The notes: generated by a model from the sequence alone, not told the origin. A stretch of DNA of 64,000 bases from Quercus robur (GCF_932294415.1 NC_065543.1:47145777-47209776), one strand, 5' to 3'. Positions 39,592-52,301 are shown, counted from the stretch's first letter. Numbers and translations are program-made.

Positions 39592-42500
39592 ACAGAGAGA
39601 GAGAGATGAATCCAATAAGTAGGAGAAACATATCTAACAAAAAGCAATCAAATGGTTAGCTTAACCACCCTCCCCCATTGTAAATATTGTTAAAGTTAGT
39701 TGAACCACATGTATGTGTAAAACATAAAATGCCTTTGGTCGAAACCATAGAACTTTTATATATATATATGCCAAGAGCCTTGTAATTCAACCGGCACTTC
39801 CTGATATTTCCAATAGACATCTAGGGTTCCTATTACCCCTAATTATCAATACATATATGAAGGGGGGGTACATATCAGTGCCAGACTTCCAATATTAGAA
39901 ATTTGCAATGTCCTTTAGCCAAATTAATACATTAGCATAATCCATTTCAGCCAATGAAAGGAGATCTCATATTCTCATCTTCTAAAGATTTGGTCTAGGG
40001 GTATGCATGGCAAGGGATGGAGGTTTTATGAATTCTTTATATGGGCGGATGACGGGCTCAATGTTTTCTTCAATTGAGGTGTTCCTAGATTTTATGGACT
40101 ACCTAGGCTCTAGCTAATTGTTTTTTTCCCCTCTTTAGGATTCTTGAATACAACCTGTGTACTAGATTGTCATTTTTTTAATAAATTTATTTACATATAA
40201 AATAAAAATAAAAATTCCCATCACATCCCAACCCCTCACATGTGTAGAAACCAACCCAACCCACATGGAACAGGTTGGGTTGGGTCCGTGGATTGTGCTT
40301 AAAAATTCCATGGCTTATAAAAATTTATACTTCCATAAACTATTTAAGCATTTGTTTTGATAAATTTTTACAATTCACATAATATGCCTAAATCATATTC
40401 CAAACTCATCAAAAATAATTCTTAATATATTAAAATAAATCAAACTAAAAAACTAAAATAACCGTAATCAAATGGGTTGGAAAACCTATCAACCTAAACC
40501 CAACCAAACTCAAGGCTCAAAATAAAATGCCAACCCAACCGAGACATCGAGTTGGGTTAGACTGGTTTTGTCAAGTTAGTGGGTTGGCCCGCTTCAGCTT
40601 CATGCCTTAAAGCACTGGCCCCATCATCAATCAGTGACTTCTATTTTGTTAGGATGCAGACACAGTCAAATATCTTATATAACTAGTTTCAAGGATAGTA
40701 ACAGTAGAGACTGCAGTTGGCAGCCTAAAATGTTGAGCCCCAACCTATAGATCACAAGGAAGGTAGTAGCTAAAATTGCAATAATGCAGCCTTTTTTTCT
40801 TTATTAGCTATAGAGCAGTTTCATTTTTGGGGGGCTTCAACTTGTACTGCATCTCATGGGACTCAAAGGTAAACCATATCCTTTTTTCTCTCAATTATTC
40901 TCCTAAACAGAGTATTATAAAATTGGAATCCCATGCGAACTAGATTTCTACTGTTTACCACACCTACACTTCTTTTTTGACCAAAGTCCATCCCTTCAGT
41001 AGTAATGTTCCTTCGAAATAGGAAATCTTCAAACAACAATAGAAAACATTGTTGCAAAAACAATTTCTGCCCATACTCTTAACTACTTGTTTAACCTGAT
41101 TTCCTCCCATGATGCCAACAGTTACACAGTTCAATAAATTCTCTTTAGAATTCAGTTCTTTAAGCCACTGGTCCGCTTTCTTAAAAACTTCCACTTGCTA
41201 GATGGCCTGTTCTGCTGTGCTAAAAACAATACACATAGTTCTAAGTATCATATTATATGTCACCAAGACAACATATTGTATCCTAATAATCAAAAGAGCC
41301 AGCTACAATAGGATTCAAAAACAACTACTATCATGTGTTTAACTCAACTAATAATTTCAATTAAATTGGGATTGTCTCTGAAAAAAAAAAAGAAGATTCG
41401 ATGATGAGATGTATCAAAACTCATCCCAATTCCCAACTAATTACAAAAGCATTCCCAAAATTCCATTCAACAGATCAACTAAAAGAGCAACCTACTTTCT
41501 TTTCTCAGTTCCTATGAATTATGTTCTGTTTCATTAAACCAGTTCTGCTAGGCACATGAGTACATTATCAGCTTCTCTATTCACACATCAACAACAACAC
41601 TCTGGACTATTTGCCCTCTCCTTCCAACATCCTTTTTGCTCAACTCAGCTCAACAAATCCATTGCCTCGAGTATGCTGGGTTGGTTACGAAGCCATTCAT
41701 ATCACGATTCCACTTTATACAGGAACAATATTTCTTTTAAAAGTCTGCCCAACAAAAGCTCCTTCTTGTCTTCCCCATTTCATCTCACAATAATTGAACC
41801 TAAATCATAGCAACTATTCATACTAGACTACGTTTAGAGTTCCTTTTTTTGCCTAGAAAGTATTACAAGCAAATTTTTTAAAGAAATACCAAATTGGTGC
41901 TAAATATTATTTCTTCTTAAGGCTAAGAGAAACTTTTAAATTACAAGTCTATATTGCACATTGCCTAACAATTCTACCCTACATCCAACTTCTTCTAAAT
42001 CTCTTAACAACCACATTCAACCTTGCACAACAAATCATTACTTCCTACATTTGTATCAATCACCTCTCCCAGACTCGACAGACATAAGAGCGCCTCATGC
42101 TCTGGATAAGACATTATTATAACTAGTGATCTTGAACCCACAAACTCAACCTTCACCCACCTCGTTATATCGGTTCAAAGTAACATTTGAGCTAGACCTT
42201 ATTGGGTTCCTACAATTGTATTACAAAGCTTCCTATATAAATATGGGATTATTAAGAGACATTTATCAAAACCCATTTTACAGTATTGATCACTATGACC
42301 ACCCTTTCAATCTAATAACAATAACTTAAAATAAAACTGATCCACAAAGTGCAAACCCACATAAACAGAAACATTTAAACCAATTACAAATAATGAAACA
42401 ACGACAAAACAATTCAATTCCAAAGCAAATACAAAACATTTCAAACATAATATAAAAAATTTAAAAAACCAAAAAACCCCAAATGCTCCGTTTGGTTGCC

Positions 42501-43669
42501 GAGAAACCACAAGGAAAAAGATAAATAAATAAAACAAGCATTTGGCACATAGTTTATCTTGTCCTCTAAATCCATTTATCAATTTTTTTTTTCCCTTTTG
42601 CGCTATTTCAAATTTTTTTATATCTTCCGCTTCGATTTCTTGTGTGAACGAAATAGCATCGAAAACTTGAAAAATAACAATAATAAAATAGTTTCCGAGG
42701 AAATTTAAACTTGCCTGAAAAAGCTAGGTTCAGAGAGGATTCGTGGAAACCCTAAAGAGAAACGAAAAAAAATCCGAGAAAGTATGAAACACAGAGAAAA
42801 AGAGAGAAAAGTGATGAGAAATCAGAACCTACGCGAGTGTATGAAGATCGCGACGAAGGTTCGGAGAGAGAGAGAGATCTGAGAGAGTTGAAGGAGAAGG
42901 ATTTGAGTGCTGTGAGGGTTTTTTTTCAGATCGAAGAAGAAGAAGAAGAAGAAGAAGAAGAGAGAGAAGAGAGCTGAGGAGTTAAAGAGGATTTTTGGAG
43001 TTGGCCTTGTGAAGATTATTAATGTGCACACACAACCCTTTTATTTTTTCTCACACACAAATTGAAATTACACATTAATATACATGTAGAATTATAGTTG
43101 TAGATTAATTATTATTATTATTAGTTTTAATTTATTTTTAGTTTTGGGGGATTTTTACCTTTTGTAAAAATAAAAAAAGCAAAATTTGTGATTTTCGTTT
43201 TATAAAGATAAAGTTTTTTTTTTTTTTTTTTTAAATGGTGTTATGGGTAATCTATGTATAGAAAAAGAAAGATGTTCCCATCAAAAAAAGATAAAGAAAA
43301 AGAAAGATGTTACACCAATCATTATTCAAAAAAAAAAAAAAAGAGTATAAGACCTCTGTTGGAGTCTGAGGTAAATCTAGAGTATTAATTTGGGTTAGCA
43401 TGTAGGATTCATGTTGTGTTGAAGTATGAGTATTTGACTAAATACCTTAACCCGAACCTGACCCATGTAATAATCATGTTATGACTCTTCAACCTTAATC
43501 TGACTTGTTAATGAAGTGGATTGACATGACTCGACCCACTTAACATGCTTAATAAACGGATCGTGTTGAGTTTACACGAATGTAACACAACCCATTTTAA
43601 CTCACTTAATATTAAATATAACATCCATAAAGAAACAAGTTCTTTACATCCCGAAAATAACGTATACAC

Positions 43670-43820
43670 TTCTAGTCTTCAACTCATATTCAAAATAATA
43701 TAGTTCAAAAAAAATATAACACCCATTTAAAAATAATTTTTTTATACTCCAAGAGAAGTGCATATACTTCAACCTAAATTCAAAATAATATAGTTCAACA
43801 AAAATATAACACTCATAGAA
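43670..43820 (+). repeat. 90 bp direct duplication
   Basis: 'cttcaac..a.attcaaaata', followed by 'atatagttcaa.aaaaatata' and 'acac.cat', occurs at about 43677 and 43767. The preceding 'gt.tatacttc' words also repeat. Copies differ at few positions. Confidence 0.75.
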
Positions 43821-44149
43821 CTCATCAAATACTAAGTATCAATATTGAAAGAGTTTGTTCAAATAATAGATTATGACTAAGGTTTATAAAGTTTCAATTT
43901 ACAATTATATCACTTGTAAGTTTTTGTAATTATTTACTTTTTTTAAGTTTAAAATACATGTTGGATATAAAAAATATTTGACAGATCTAAAATAAAATGA
44001 ATATTTATTTGTTATAAGTTTTAGGGTTTAAGTAAAAAATTTTTATTTACCGTAAATTTAAAGGTCTCAAACTGCAAAAAATAGTTACAAGTTTTAGGGC
44101 TTAAGTAAAATTTTAGTATATATGTATATATGGCAAAAAAAAAAAGTGA

Positions 44150-44810
44150 AAGTTTTAGGGTTAAGCAAATAGATTCTAAAAATTTTAATGTAAAACTTAT
44201 GTACAATTAGTTTAGGTACTAAAAAAAATGGATTTTAATTAGCTCAACTAAAAAGGTAATTTGTCGACAAATAAAATATATGGGGGTTTGATCCCCGCCT
44301 ATACCAAAAATTCAATTAGTGTCTTGGTCTAATGATAAAAACAATAATCAGAAGCAAGTGTCATTAGAGTCTGAGGTAAATCTAAAGGAATTGCAAAAAA
44401 TAGTTTCAAATTTTAGGGCTTAAGTAAAAAATTTAGTAGGGGATGAAGCTTGTGTTCAATGCCTTTTTGCACTGGATACCATACAATTCGAACATGTGTC
44501 CAGTTTTAGACATGTGTCTACATCTTAGCTTATCCATTGCAAAAAAGTACTAGATACAAGCCGTATTAGCAAACAACAATTGAAAGTTTTAGGATTAGGT
44601 AAATAGATTATAAAAATTTTAAGATAAAACTTATGTAAGATTAGTTTAGTTTCTAAAAAAATGGGGTTCCAATTAGCCCAAAAAAAGTCGCTTGTCGTTG
44701 AATTAAAATATATGGGAGTTGATTTTTGTTTATACCAAAAATTAAATTTGTGTCTTGATCTAATAATAAAAAAAATTATCAAAAACATACGTCATGTTGA
44801 AATTATTACT
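44150..44810 (+). repeat. 435 bp direct duplication containing tRNA-derived SINE copies
   Basis: The blocks 44150-44372 and 44583-44805 are alignable along their whole length: 'agttttagg.tta.g.aaata', 'aaaattttaa', 'acttatgta', 'attagtttag', 'aaatatatggg.gtt', 'ataccaaaaatt', 'gtcttg.tctaat.ataaaa'. The first copy contains an A-box-like tagctcaact and a B-box-like ggtttgatcccc, so the core is a tRNA-related SINE. The second copy is more decayed. Confidence 0.7.
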
Positions 44811-45414
44811 AAAAAAAAGGCTTTTAATTAAATTTAATCATGTGATTACATTGATTAATGTATATACATGGTTTAATTTATTCGCAAACCTAACATAAAA
44901 ACATTTTAACAACTCTATCTAAATTTTTTATAGGGTAAAATATTTTTTAAGTTAACCAATTAAATTCAAACCGTATGACCATTCAATCAATACACTATAT
45001 AAGGAATGTTTTTTTTTTCAAATATATATAATAAAATTAATTAAAAAGTACCTAGAAATTGTACATATATTAATTTTCAAAGCATGTTTAGCATTGTTCG
45101 GAAGTACGAGGCACTGCCGCACTGCCACAATGGCAAAGTTGCAATATGCTGGCCTTTGTTTACTGATTAAAATAACGAGAGAGAGAGAGAGAGAGAGATA
45201 TGTAAGAATGATACAGTGGTTGTACTTATAGTGGAGGATAAAATATCTCTTTCTAGTTTCTACGGCAAATCTCGGCTTTCAATGAAATGATTAATATTAA
45301 CATATAGTTTATTAATGTATAATATTTAAATAACAACGACTTATCTAATCTAATAATTTTTTTTTTTTTTTTTTTATAGTTTTGAGTAAACTCTAATGGT
45401 ATAATTCTGTTTTA

Positions 45415-45616
45415 TGAGAAATTATAAGATCCATATTATGGACAAGTGATGTAGTCTACTATTCCACACAAAAATTTCGACATGTTTAAAATTGTTAGTT
45501 AGAAAATTTTATTAAATAGAAATTAATTACTGATATAATAATTTTAAACAAATGTAAGTTTTTTAGTGGAATAGTAGACAAATGACGTGGTCCATTAGTG
45601 GACTCTATAATTTCTC
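45415..45616. mobile_element. MITE with about 50 bp inverted ends and perfect 8 bp TSD
   Basis: Identical ctgtttta sits at 45407-45414 and 45617-45624. The ends are inverted copies. The left end gives gagaaattata, tccat.ttatggac and tgtagtctactattccac; the right end, reversed, gives gagaaattata, tccactaatggac and tttgtctactattccac. Total 202 bp, no coding capacity. An 8 bp duplication fits the hAT superfamily; the ends are not a standard hAT sequence that I know. Confidence 0.85.
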
Positions 45617-45751
45617 CTGTTTTACCATTATTTTCATCTAGATGGGCTGACCTGGCTCAGTAGTATAATAACAAGTTCATTGGATAAAAGAAAAATGGTT
45701 ATTTTTGTCGCTCTCTAAAAAAAAATTGGTCATTTTTTAGTGTTTATTCCA

Positions 45752-45890
45752 AGGCAGTTAACTTAATTGGTGTCTTTTTATTATTAAATAAAATATATGA
45801 AGCTCAATCTCTACCTACACTAAAAATTAAATAGTATCTTAATTTTATAATAAAAAATAATTATCAAAAACAGATATAATGATTAGTGAA
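45752..45890 (+). mobile_element. Decayed SINE of the 44.2 kb family
   Basis: The blocks 'aataaaatatatgaagctca', 'ctctacctacactaaaaatt', 'tatcttaattttataataaaa' and 'attatcaaaaaca' match the SINE core at 44235-44372 and 44670-44800. It is the third family member within 1.7 kb. Confidence 0.5.
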
Positions 45891-48589
45891 GTATAAAATA
45901 AAACATAAGATAGAAGATTTTTATTTCAAAACATTGGATACCAGCCAAACCATTGTAAAAACGTGATTGGATAATATTGTCATTGTAATTTAAGGACAAA
46001 TAGAATGTTAAAATAAACAAATATGTGGATGGGTAAAACTGTAAATTGGTATTTATTGATTTAAATAGGTGATTTCACTTATCAGATATTGAATCCCAAT
46101 CATGATGATATCCCTTATCCTTTAAGGATTAATAAGTTATAAACTAGTGCACAGGTGTTAAGCAAGTCAAAAAAGTGAGTATCCAAGTCCTAGACCACGT
46201 GTCCAAGTCCTGTTGGTTCAATTGGGACCCCCACCCAAGAAGTAAGGTCCAAGTTTGATCTATCATATCTTACTTTTAATAGAGCAACCAAACAAAAAAG
46301 TCCTACACTACAAAGTACAAAAACCACTGCAGCAAAATACAATACAAGTGCCAATTAGAATCTGTCCTGTCTATTGTGATCACTGATATTTGAAATGGAG
46401 GGAGACAAATCATAAAAGAGAAAGATGAAAGAATAGTAGGAGAGAAAAGTGATTGAAATATACAAAGATGAGTTAGTCTTGTTTTACACAGTTTGACTCA
46501 CCCCTCAAAAATCAATTAATTGATTTCTAAGTTAAAAATCGTGATTTCAATTGCATTTTAGAGCGTGTGTAAATCAAGACGTGTAATAAACATTGGTCTA
46601 CAAAAATCAAGAGATTGTGGCCACAGTCTATTACACTCTCTTCAACTCTCCTTTCATCCACTTTTATCGCTAAAGATTGCCATTTGTTTGTGGTCAGATT
46701 TTGCAAGGTCTCACCATCACCCCAATGAATTGGATGCTTTTCTCTCTCTCTCTCTCTTTCCCTTTTCAAGAAAAGGGCATATTGATAACTTTCAAACTGT
46801 AGTTCAGCTTGAGTTATTGAAAAATAACTCTATTGGTTCTTTCTAATTGAACAGTACAAAAGCTTAAAATGCAACTCAAGTTTGAGTTAATGAATTATTG
46901 GTAGGAAAAGAATGACGTAAATTACTATTGGATGATTTAGATGTTCCATCTTTTATATTATAGTTTAAAATCAAGATATTAAAATGAGAAGTAAGACAAT
47001 GTTAGCAAAACAATGTTAAATAATATAGGGCTACGCAAACTGCAAAGACCAATCCGAACTAATTGTTCTAAGCTGGACTGATTGCCTCCAGTGGTATGTT
47101 AGAAACTCATGGATAAGACTCATCCTTAAAAACTGACTTGCAAGAAAAGAGTGCTCAAGAGCTTATAAACACATGATTAAATTTACACTTAATTCATATA
47201 GGTCATTAAAATCATAACATGGTGCCACCTAGATCAATATCAATAGTCAAAGAAAAAACCAAACCCTTCAACATGATGTCAGTAGGTGTTTTCTATATAC
47301 ATACAAATACCAAACTGGAAGTTATTGACTACATAAACAAACACATTTAAAATTATCGTCTTTAAACCGAAGCTATTGACTGACCTTGATAAAAATTATA
47401 TATGATTGCAATCATGAAAGGCATTAAGGTAAGGAACATATATACTAATCCATTATTTCAGCAAAAAATATACTAATCCATTATTAGTAGCGAAGGAAAA
47501 TGCTACCATCCCACTTGGACTAGTCTAGCCCTATGAGGTTTTTTCTATCTTGAAGAGGGCATGGATTTTGCCTTCATTGTCCCATCTTGTTCCCACCCCA
47601 CCCCGCTTCATGTGTGTACAATCTCTCTCTCTCTCTCTCTCTCATTGTCACTCCCTTAATCTTTTTTTCCCTTGTATCTCTAACTCTAATCACACCAAAG
47701 GAATCTCATTAAAAATACTAAAGTGACTCCACCTTACTCCATTACAACCTATCCTACTTCTATTTCACATGGATTTTTCTATTCTTGAAGAAGGCATGAA
47801 ATTGGGATGACTAGATAGGATATTCATGATCTTGAATTCTTATTTGATGCAAGGATAACATGTGTAGCCTTATTCACATTGTTGTGGTTACACGAGCAAC
47901 CATTATTCATATTATCAACTCCCATGATTTGGCTTATGTCTCGTCCCATTGTTATCCCTAATTATTTTAATTTCTTTTTATATCACCCTTGATTGTAACT
48001 AGCAATAAAGTTAGGGTCACAACAAAAGTTCACAAAACCCAATTTGTACCACTTCACACATGAGTTATTAAAAAAATCAATTGGTCTATTAAAAATAATA
48101 ATTAGAGATTATGATGGGTCCATGTTTGAGGTGGTAGGAAAATTGGAGAGTGTTGTGAAATGAATAATGACAGGGATAGTAAAATTTTATTATATAAATC
48201 CTACAATATAATATGTCACCAATTATAAAAAACAATTCAAACATTCATTGGAAAAAAAGAATAGTTTCAACATATGACATTTTCTAATGGTTGCTCTCCA
48301 TCATCATACCAAAGACACCTATTAATTTTTTATATAGGCATGGATCAAATCCTATATCTATTATTCAACGACAAGAGAGATTTTACAAGTTAAGTCAATT
48401 GAAACTCACTATTGCCACATTAGTTTGTAGCACATTTAGCATTTTCCTTGTGAAATATTAGTTAAGAAAGTCAAGATAAACATAATTTGTCACAATTCTG
48501 GATTGTGATTGATAGATAAAAAGTAGTGATTTTATGTGAAAGTAACTGTCCATTACTTAAACAAGTTACAACAAATGATTGCCACTTGC
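45891..48589. other. Intergenic, no gene seen
   Basis: The stretch has AT-rich sequence with CT microsatellites at 46738-46757 and 47622-47642. Overlapping frames on both strands at 46527-46846 do not resemble known proteins. Nothing else is recognisable. Confidence 0.5.
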
Positions 48590-48597
48590 TACTAAGA

Positions 48598-48817
48598 GTC
48601 CGTTTGGATACCGCTTATTTTGCTTGAAAACTGAAAACATTGTAACAAAATAATTTTTAAATATGTGAATAGTATCGTAGGATCCATTTTTAACGAAAGT
48701 TTTGTTAAAAAAAAAGTTTGTGGGTCCTGTGAACAGTGTATAATCATGTGAAAACTGACTTCTCAAAAAAAAAAAAAAAACCCAAACGCTGGGGACCAAA
48801 AATGCAATCCAACCGGG
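48598..48817. mobile_element. hAT-like MITE with perfect 8 bp TSD
   Basis: Identical tactaaga lies at 48590-48597 and 48818-48825. The ends are gtccgtttggat on the left and, reversed, cccggttggatt on the right. Interior words 'cttattttgcttgaaaactg', 'aaaataatttttaaatatgtgaatagta' and 'gtgggtcctgtgaacagtg' are typical of a very abundant non-autonomous hAT family of woody dicots, recalled from memory. 220 bp, non-coding. Confidence 0.8.
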
Positions 48818-49037
48818 TACTAAGAATAAAGTTAGGGGTACAACAAAAATTCACAACAATTTAAAAAGATTCCTAAATTAACCTGTAACCTCACACATGT
48901 GCTAATGTGCCCATCACACTTTGCAATTTGAATCTTTCTTATGAATTAGATACTTAATTTGAAAATATTGTGAAATTAAGGTGTGAGACATGACTTTGCT
49001 ACTAAATGTTTATGTTTTGTTTCTAAATTGGCACCTA

Positions 49038-49271
49038 GTGCCCGTTTGGATCCACGTTATTGCGTGTTTGCGATTCACAATTCACGTTTCCTTTTTTTTT
49101 TTTTTTTTTTCCGTAGTTGTTGACTTTTCTCCCGTGTATTGTTCACGAAACCTACAAACTTCACTTTTCAGCAATTTTTTCATTAAAAATGAGTCTTACA
49201 ACACTATTCATATATTTAAAAATTATTTTATTATAGTTTTTAAGCAAAATAAGTAGTATCTAAACGGACCC
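49038..49271. mobile_element. Second hAT-like MITE of the same family, opposite orientation
   Basis: Ends gtgcccgtttggat and, reversed, gggtccgtttagat. When reversed the interior matches the element at 48598-48817: cttattttgctt.aaaact, aataatttttaaatat, gaatagt. It ends only about 60-100 bp before the probable apyrase leader. No target duplication is detectable, so it is probably the older insertion. Confidence 0.75.
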
Positions 49272-49899
49272 GAATTAACTCAGCACGTGACAAACAGCAA
49301 CGGTGTTTTTTGTTTTTGTTTTTGTTTTTCCCAGGAATACGATTGAGATGCCAAGCTGACCCGACTCTCTCTGGGTCAAACTCTCTGTGATCTCTCTTCC
49401 CCATCAGAGATTCGCAGGGGCTGGTACAGTTTCCATGGTTTCAGAGACCAACTAGGTACTCTCTTTTCTCATTTCAATTCCCAGATCACATCTGAGCACA
49501 TATAATCACACCCTTTTTTTATTAGTCAAAGTTGCTATATTCTTGGTTCTAGAACATGGTGCAAATTGTGAACTTATTGTTTTCATTTTAATTACACAAA
49601 TTCGTGTTGTGTGTGTGGTTTTATTGGCTCAATTGGGTTACTGTTACATAAACTAGAGATTTTTTTATTTTTTTAATGCAAAGATGAAGTAGGAACTAGA
49701 AAGCTGTATGATTTGGCATTATGTGGTATCTGAATTGAGTGGTTGTGGGTGTATTTCATTAATGGCTTTGCAAATTTATAGACCCATTGGGGTATTATTA
49801 CAATTAGTGAAAAAATTAGCAAGATTTTGAGGGCAAAATAGAAAGTGGGGTTCAAAGAGTTAGTAGGATTTGGCATGGATTCATGTTGATAATAGTGAT
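49272..49899 (+). promoter_or_regulatory. Apyrase promoter and leader
   Basis: The region upstream of the start codon has a CT-rich section (ctctctctgggtcaaactct, about 49363-49385), and a likely untranslated exon ending at ccaactag|gtactc (about 49454). A leader intron then runs to about 49856 (agttag|tagg). The upstream edge abuts a MITE. The exact start of transcription is unknown. Confidence 0.45.
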
Positions 49900-52301
49900 A
49901 TGGAACCCAAATCGCCATCGAAACTTAAGCTCTCAATCACAGGATTTACTCGGTATAAACGGGTGTTGAAAACAAGTATCATTGTTTTGGTTGTGGTGCT
50001 GTTGTTGGTTGGTATTTACTTTGCATTTAGCCCCGGAAAAGGCCGAAGTGTATTTAAGGAGTCGTATTTTAGTGTGGTTGTGGACTGTGGAAGCTCGGGG
50101 ACACGAGTGGATGTGTACGAGTGGATGTCAGAAGGTGAAAGTAACATGAAGTTTCCTCTTTTGTTGCATTCTTATCCTGACAATACAACCAAGAGTTCAC
50201 TTTGGAAGAATTCATGTCAGTATCACTGTATGCAAACTGAGCCTGGCTTAGATAAATTCGTTGGCAACTCATCAGGAGTGAGAGTGTCTTTGGAACCATT
50301 GATTTTATGGGCAGAACAGGTGGTACCTCGTGAAAGACATGCAGACACTCCAATTCTTGTTTTAGGTACTGCTGGGTTAAGAAGGTTGGCTATTGACAAT
50401 GCTAGGCAGGTTTTGGAGGATGTAGAGGCTGTTGTGAAGGAGCACACATTTTTGTTTAGGAAGAATTGGATAAGGGTATTGAGTGGGAAAGAAGAAGCTT
50501 ATTATGGTTGGGTTGCCCTGAACTATAAAATGGGGAGATTTGGAAATTATTCTAAGTCACCCACTTTGGGACTTATTGACCTGGGAGGTTCCTCGTTGCA
50601 GGTTGTGATGGAAATAGATGATGCAAGAGAAGACACACACTTGGTGAGATCAAAGATTGGTTCAAAGGAACATCGGATTTTAGCATATTCGTTGCCAGCT
50701 TTTGGTTTGAATGAGGCATTTGATAGGAGTGTGGTCATGCTCAGCCAAGTACAATGGTTCAAAGAAAATACTCATAATACATTAGAAGTCAGACATCCTT
50801 GTCTTGGTTCTGATTTTGTACAAAACTATAGCTGCTCTGGTTGCTTAGGGCTTAATTCCAGTTATCAGAAAATTTTCAGCGGACAAACATGGAATGCTGA
50901 ATTTCCTTCTTTGCATCTGGTTGGAGAACCCAATTGGGAGCTATGCGAAGGACTTGCAAAGGCTGCCGCCATCAATTCAAGCAGTTTAGATTGGTCACAA
51001 CCAACAGTTGGTACAAACTGTAAAGCAGGCTCATCTTCTTATGGTGGTGAGTACTACTATTACTATTCATTACTTTGGTTGAAAAAGTATTTATTCTTGA
51101 CATATACTGATATCCATGTGACTTATCAACAAAAAAAATGAAAAAAAAAGGCCTGATATCCATGTGTTTGGTGTTTACTAATTTGGTCTTGCTATGATTC
51201 TGAATTTTCTTTTGATAGCCTTAGGAATTCAATAGATTTTCAGTGTCTAAAAAGTAAATACTTAAGACATCATATTTCTTGAGATGTATTAAGTATTGAG
51301 AATAATAGGTTTAAGCTATTCACCAAATGAAGGATTTTGCACTTTGGTTTATAAGAAATTTTTTGATAGGTCACTTTTGGTTTATAAGAATTAAACTCTA
51401 AGCGAAGGATGGGATAAGCCCTCTGAAATTCTTTTGCTCAATGATTGCTATTTTCATGGTCATAGCAACTTAATTGTTACTCATGATAGGACAACTTCCA
51501 AGGCACCACATGTTTGGTGAAGTTGAGACATAAAGCTACCTTCGTTTATAAGTATATTATTATTTACAATGTTAAATTGGCATTTTCCAAATATTATTTC
51601 TTATGATAATAGATGGCAGTTTCTAATATCAATGACTAGAAAGGAGCATCAGTTTTCCATTATGCACTATGTCTCTTATACAGTTGTTCAGTTCATTTCA
51701 TAAAGGGATTTGTAGTAAGAATTCACCTTTTAAGTACCACTTGTGATATGCAGGCGGTGACTTTATTAATTTGACAGCTGCCGCTTACCCCTCTGCACGC
51801 TTTCATGCTTTATCTGGATTTTATGCTGTTTACAACATGTTAAACCTGAATCCAAGAGCTAACTTTACAAAGATTTGGGAGGAAGGTCAGCAGTTATGCT
51901 CAAGATCATGGGCTAACTTGAGCAGTATTTCCAGGAACCAAAAATATGCTGGACAATATTGTTTCCATGTACCTTATATGGCATCTCTCATTGAGGATTC
52001 TCTTTGTCTTGGTGATAAAGAGATAATATTTGGCCCAGGGGATGTTTCTTGGACATTAGGAGCTGCATTGGTTGAAGGTGAACAATTATTGTTCAGAACT
52101 ACCAAAACTGAGACTAGTATTTCTACCTTAAAGAATATAGGGATCATGTCCTCTCCAGTTTTTCTGTTTGTTTTACTTCTATGCCTTCTATTTATCATTT
52201 ATCGTTGCCAAATCAAGCTGCCTATGCCAAGCAGGAATAGTGCTGCTGCTGGGGTGTCTCTGCCATCGTATGTTGCTCATCCAAAACGCCGACCTAACTA
52301 A
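49900..52301 (+). CDS. GDA1/CD39 apyrase family protein (plant APY7-like)
   Basis: Two coding exons, 49900-51046 and 51754-52301, phases consistent, 564 residues. The first ATG in frame (MEPKSPSK) is chosen; upstream frame sequence lacks an ATG and lies beyond a leader acceptor. The family's conserved regions are all present: VVVDCGSSGTR (about 59-69), LGTAGLRRL (about 155), SGKEEAYYGW (about 195), LIDLGGSSLQ (about 225) and WTLGAAL near the end (about 482). Membrane segments lie at about 25-43 and 516-536, so the catalytic part is expected on the lumenal or outer side between two anchors. Members hydrolyse nucleoside di- and triphosphates; the plant APY3-7 group acts mostly in Golgi or vesicles. 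The expected acidic and glycine residues of the conserved regions are kept. A possible read-through into the intron after 51046 (to 51141) is only a chance extension. Confidence 0.9.

Larger units (their letters stand above)
38688..43010 (-). promoter_or_regulatory. MOS1: MOS1 leader: 5'UTR exons and 4 kb leader intron
   Basis: The start-codon exon extends upstream to an acceptor (cccag) at 38731/38732. A likely first, untranslated exon lies at about 42716-43000. Its 3' border reads CAG|GCAAGT, a GC-type donor, giving an intron of 3983 bp (38732-42714). This exon holds (GAA)n/(CTT)n at about 42935-42961 and several GAGAGA runs, typical of plant leaders. The intron contains a SINE (38903-39024), an acid phosphatase relic (39072-39591), and a stretch at 40240-40590 with scattered 'gggttggg/ccaaccca' words in both orientations. 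I see no working gene inside it. Assigning the distant exon to MOS1 is an inference from strand, splice signals and the absence of another start. Confidence 0.55.
43011..45414. other. Intergenic, repeat-rich
   Basis: No gene is seen. The stretch holds a T run at 43213-43232, words of the 'acccgaacctgacccatgt' type (43440-43620) common in dispersed plant repeats, a 90 bp duplication and SINE-like copies listed separately. Further on are a GA microsatellite (about 45178-45200) and a T17 run (45359-45375). The piece 44820-45010 shares words (aattaaattyaa, atgtgattacattgatt) with the element at 63.3 kb. Confidence 0.5.

Noticed and set aside
41556-41810. 84-codon plus-strand frame inside the MOS1 leader intron
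   Set aside because: Low-complexity S/H/F-rich peptide without domain, antisense to MOS1; no promoter or splice evidence.
46527-46846. Overlapping frames on both strands near 46.6 kb
   Set aside because: They include a CT microsatellite, lack any conserved motif and have no splice partners.
51047-51141. Read-through of apyrase exon 1 to a stop at 51141
   Set aside because: A strong donor (GGTG|GTGAGT) and an in-phase second exon carrying the last conserved apyrase region and membrane anchor show this is intron sequence.
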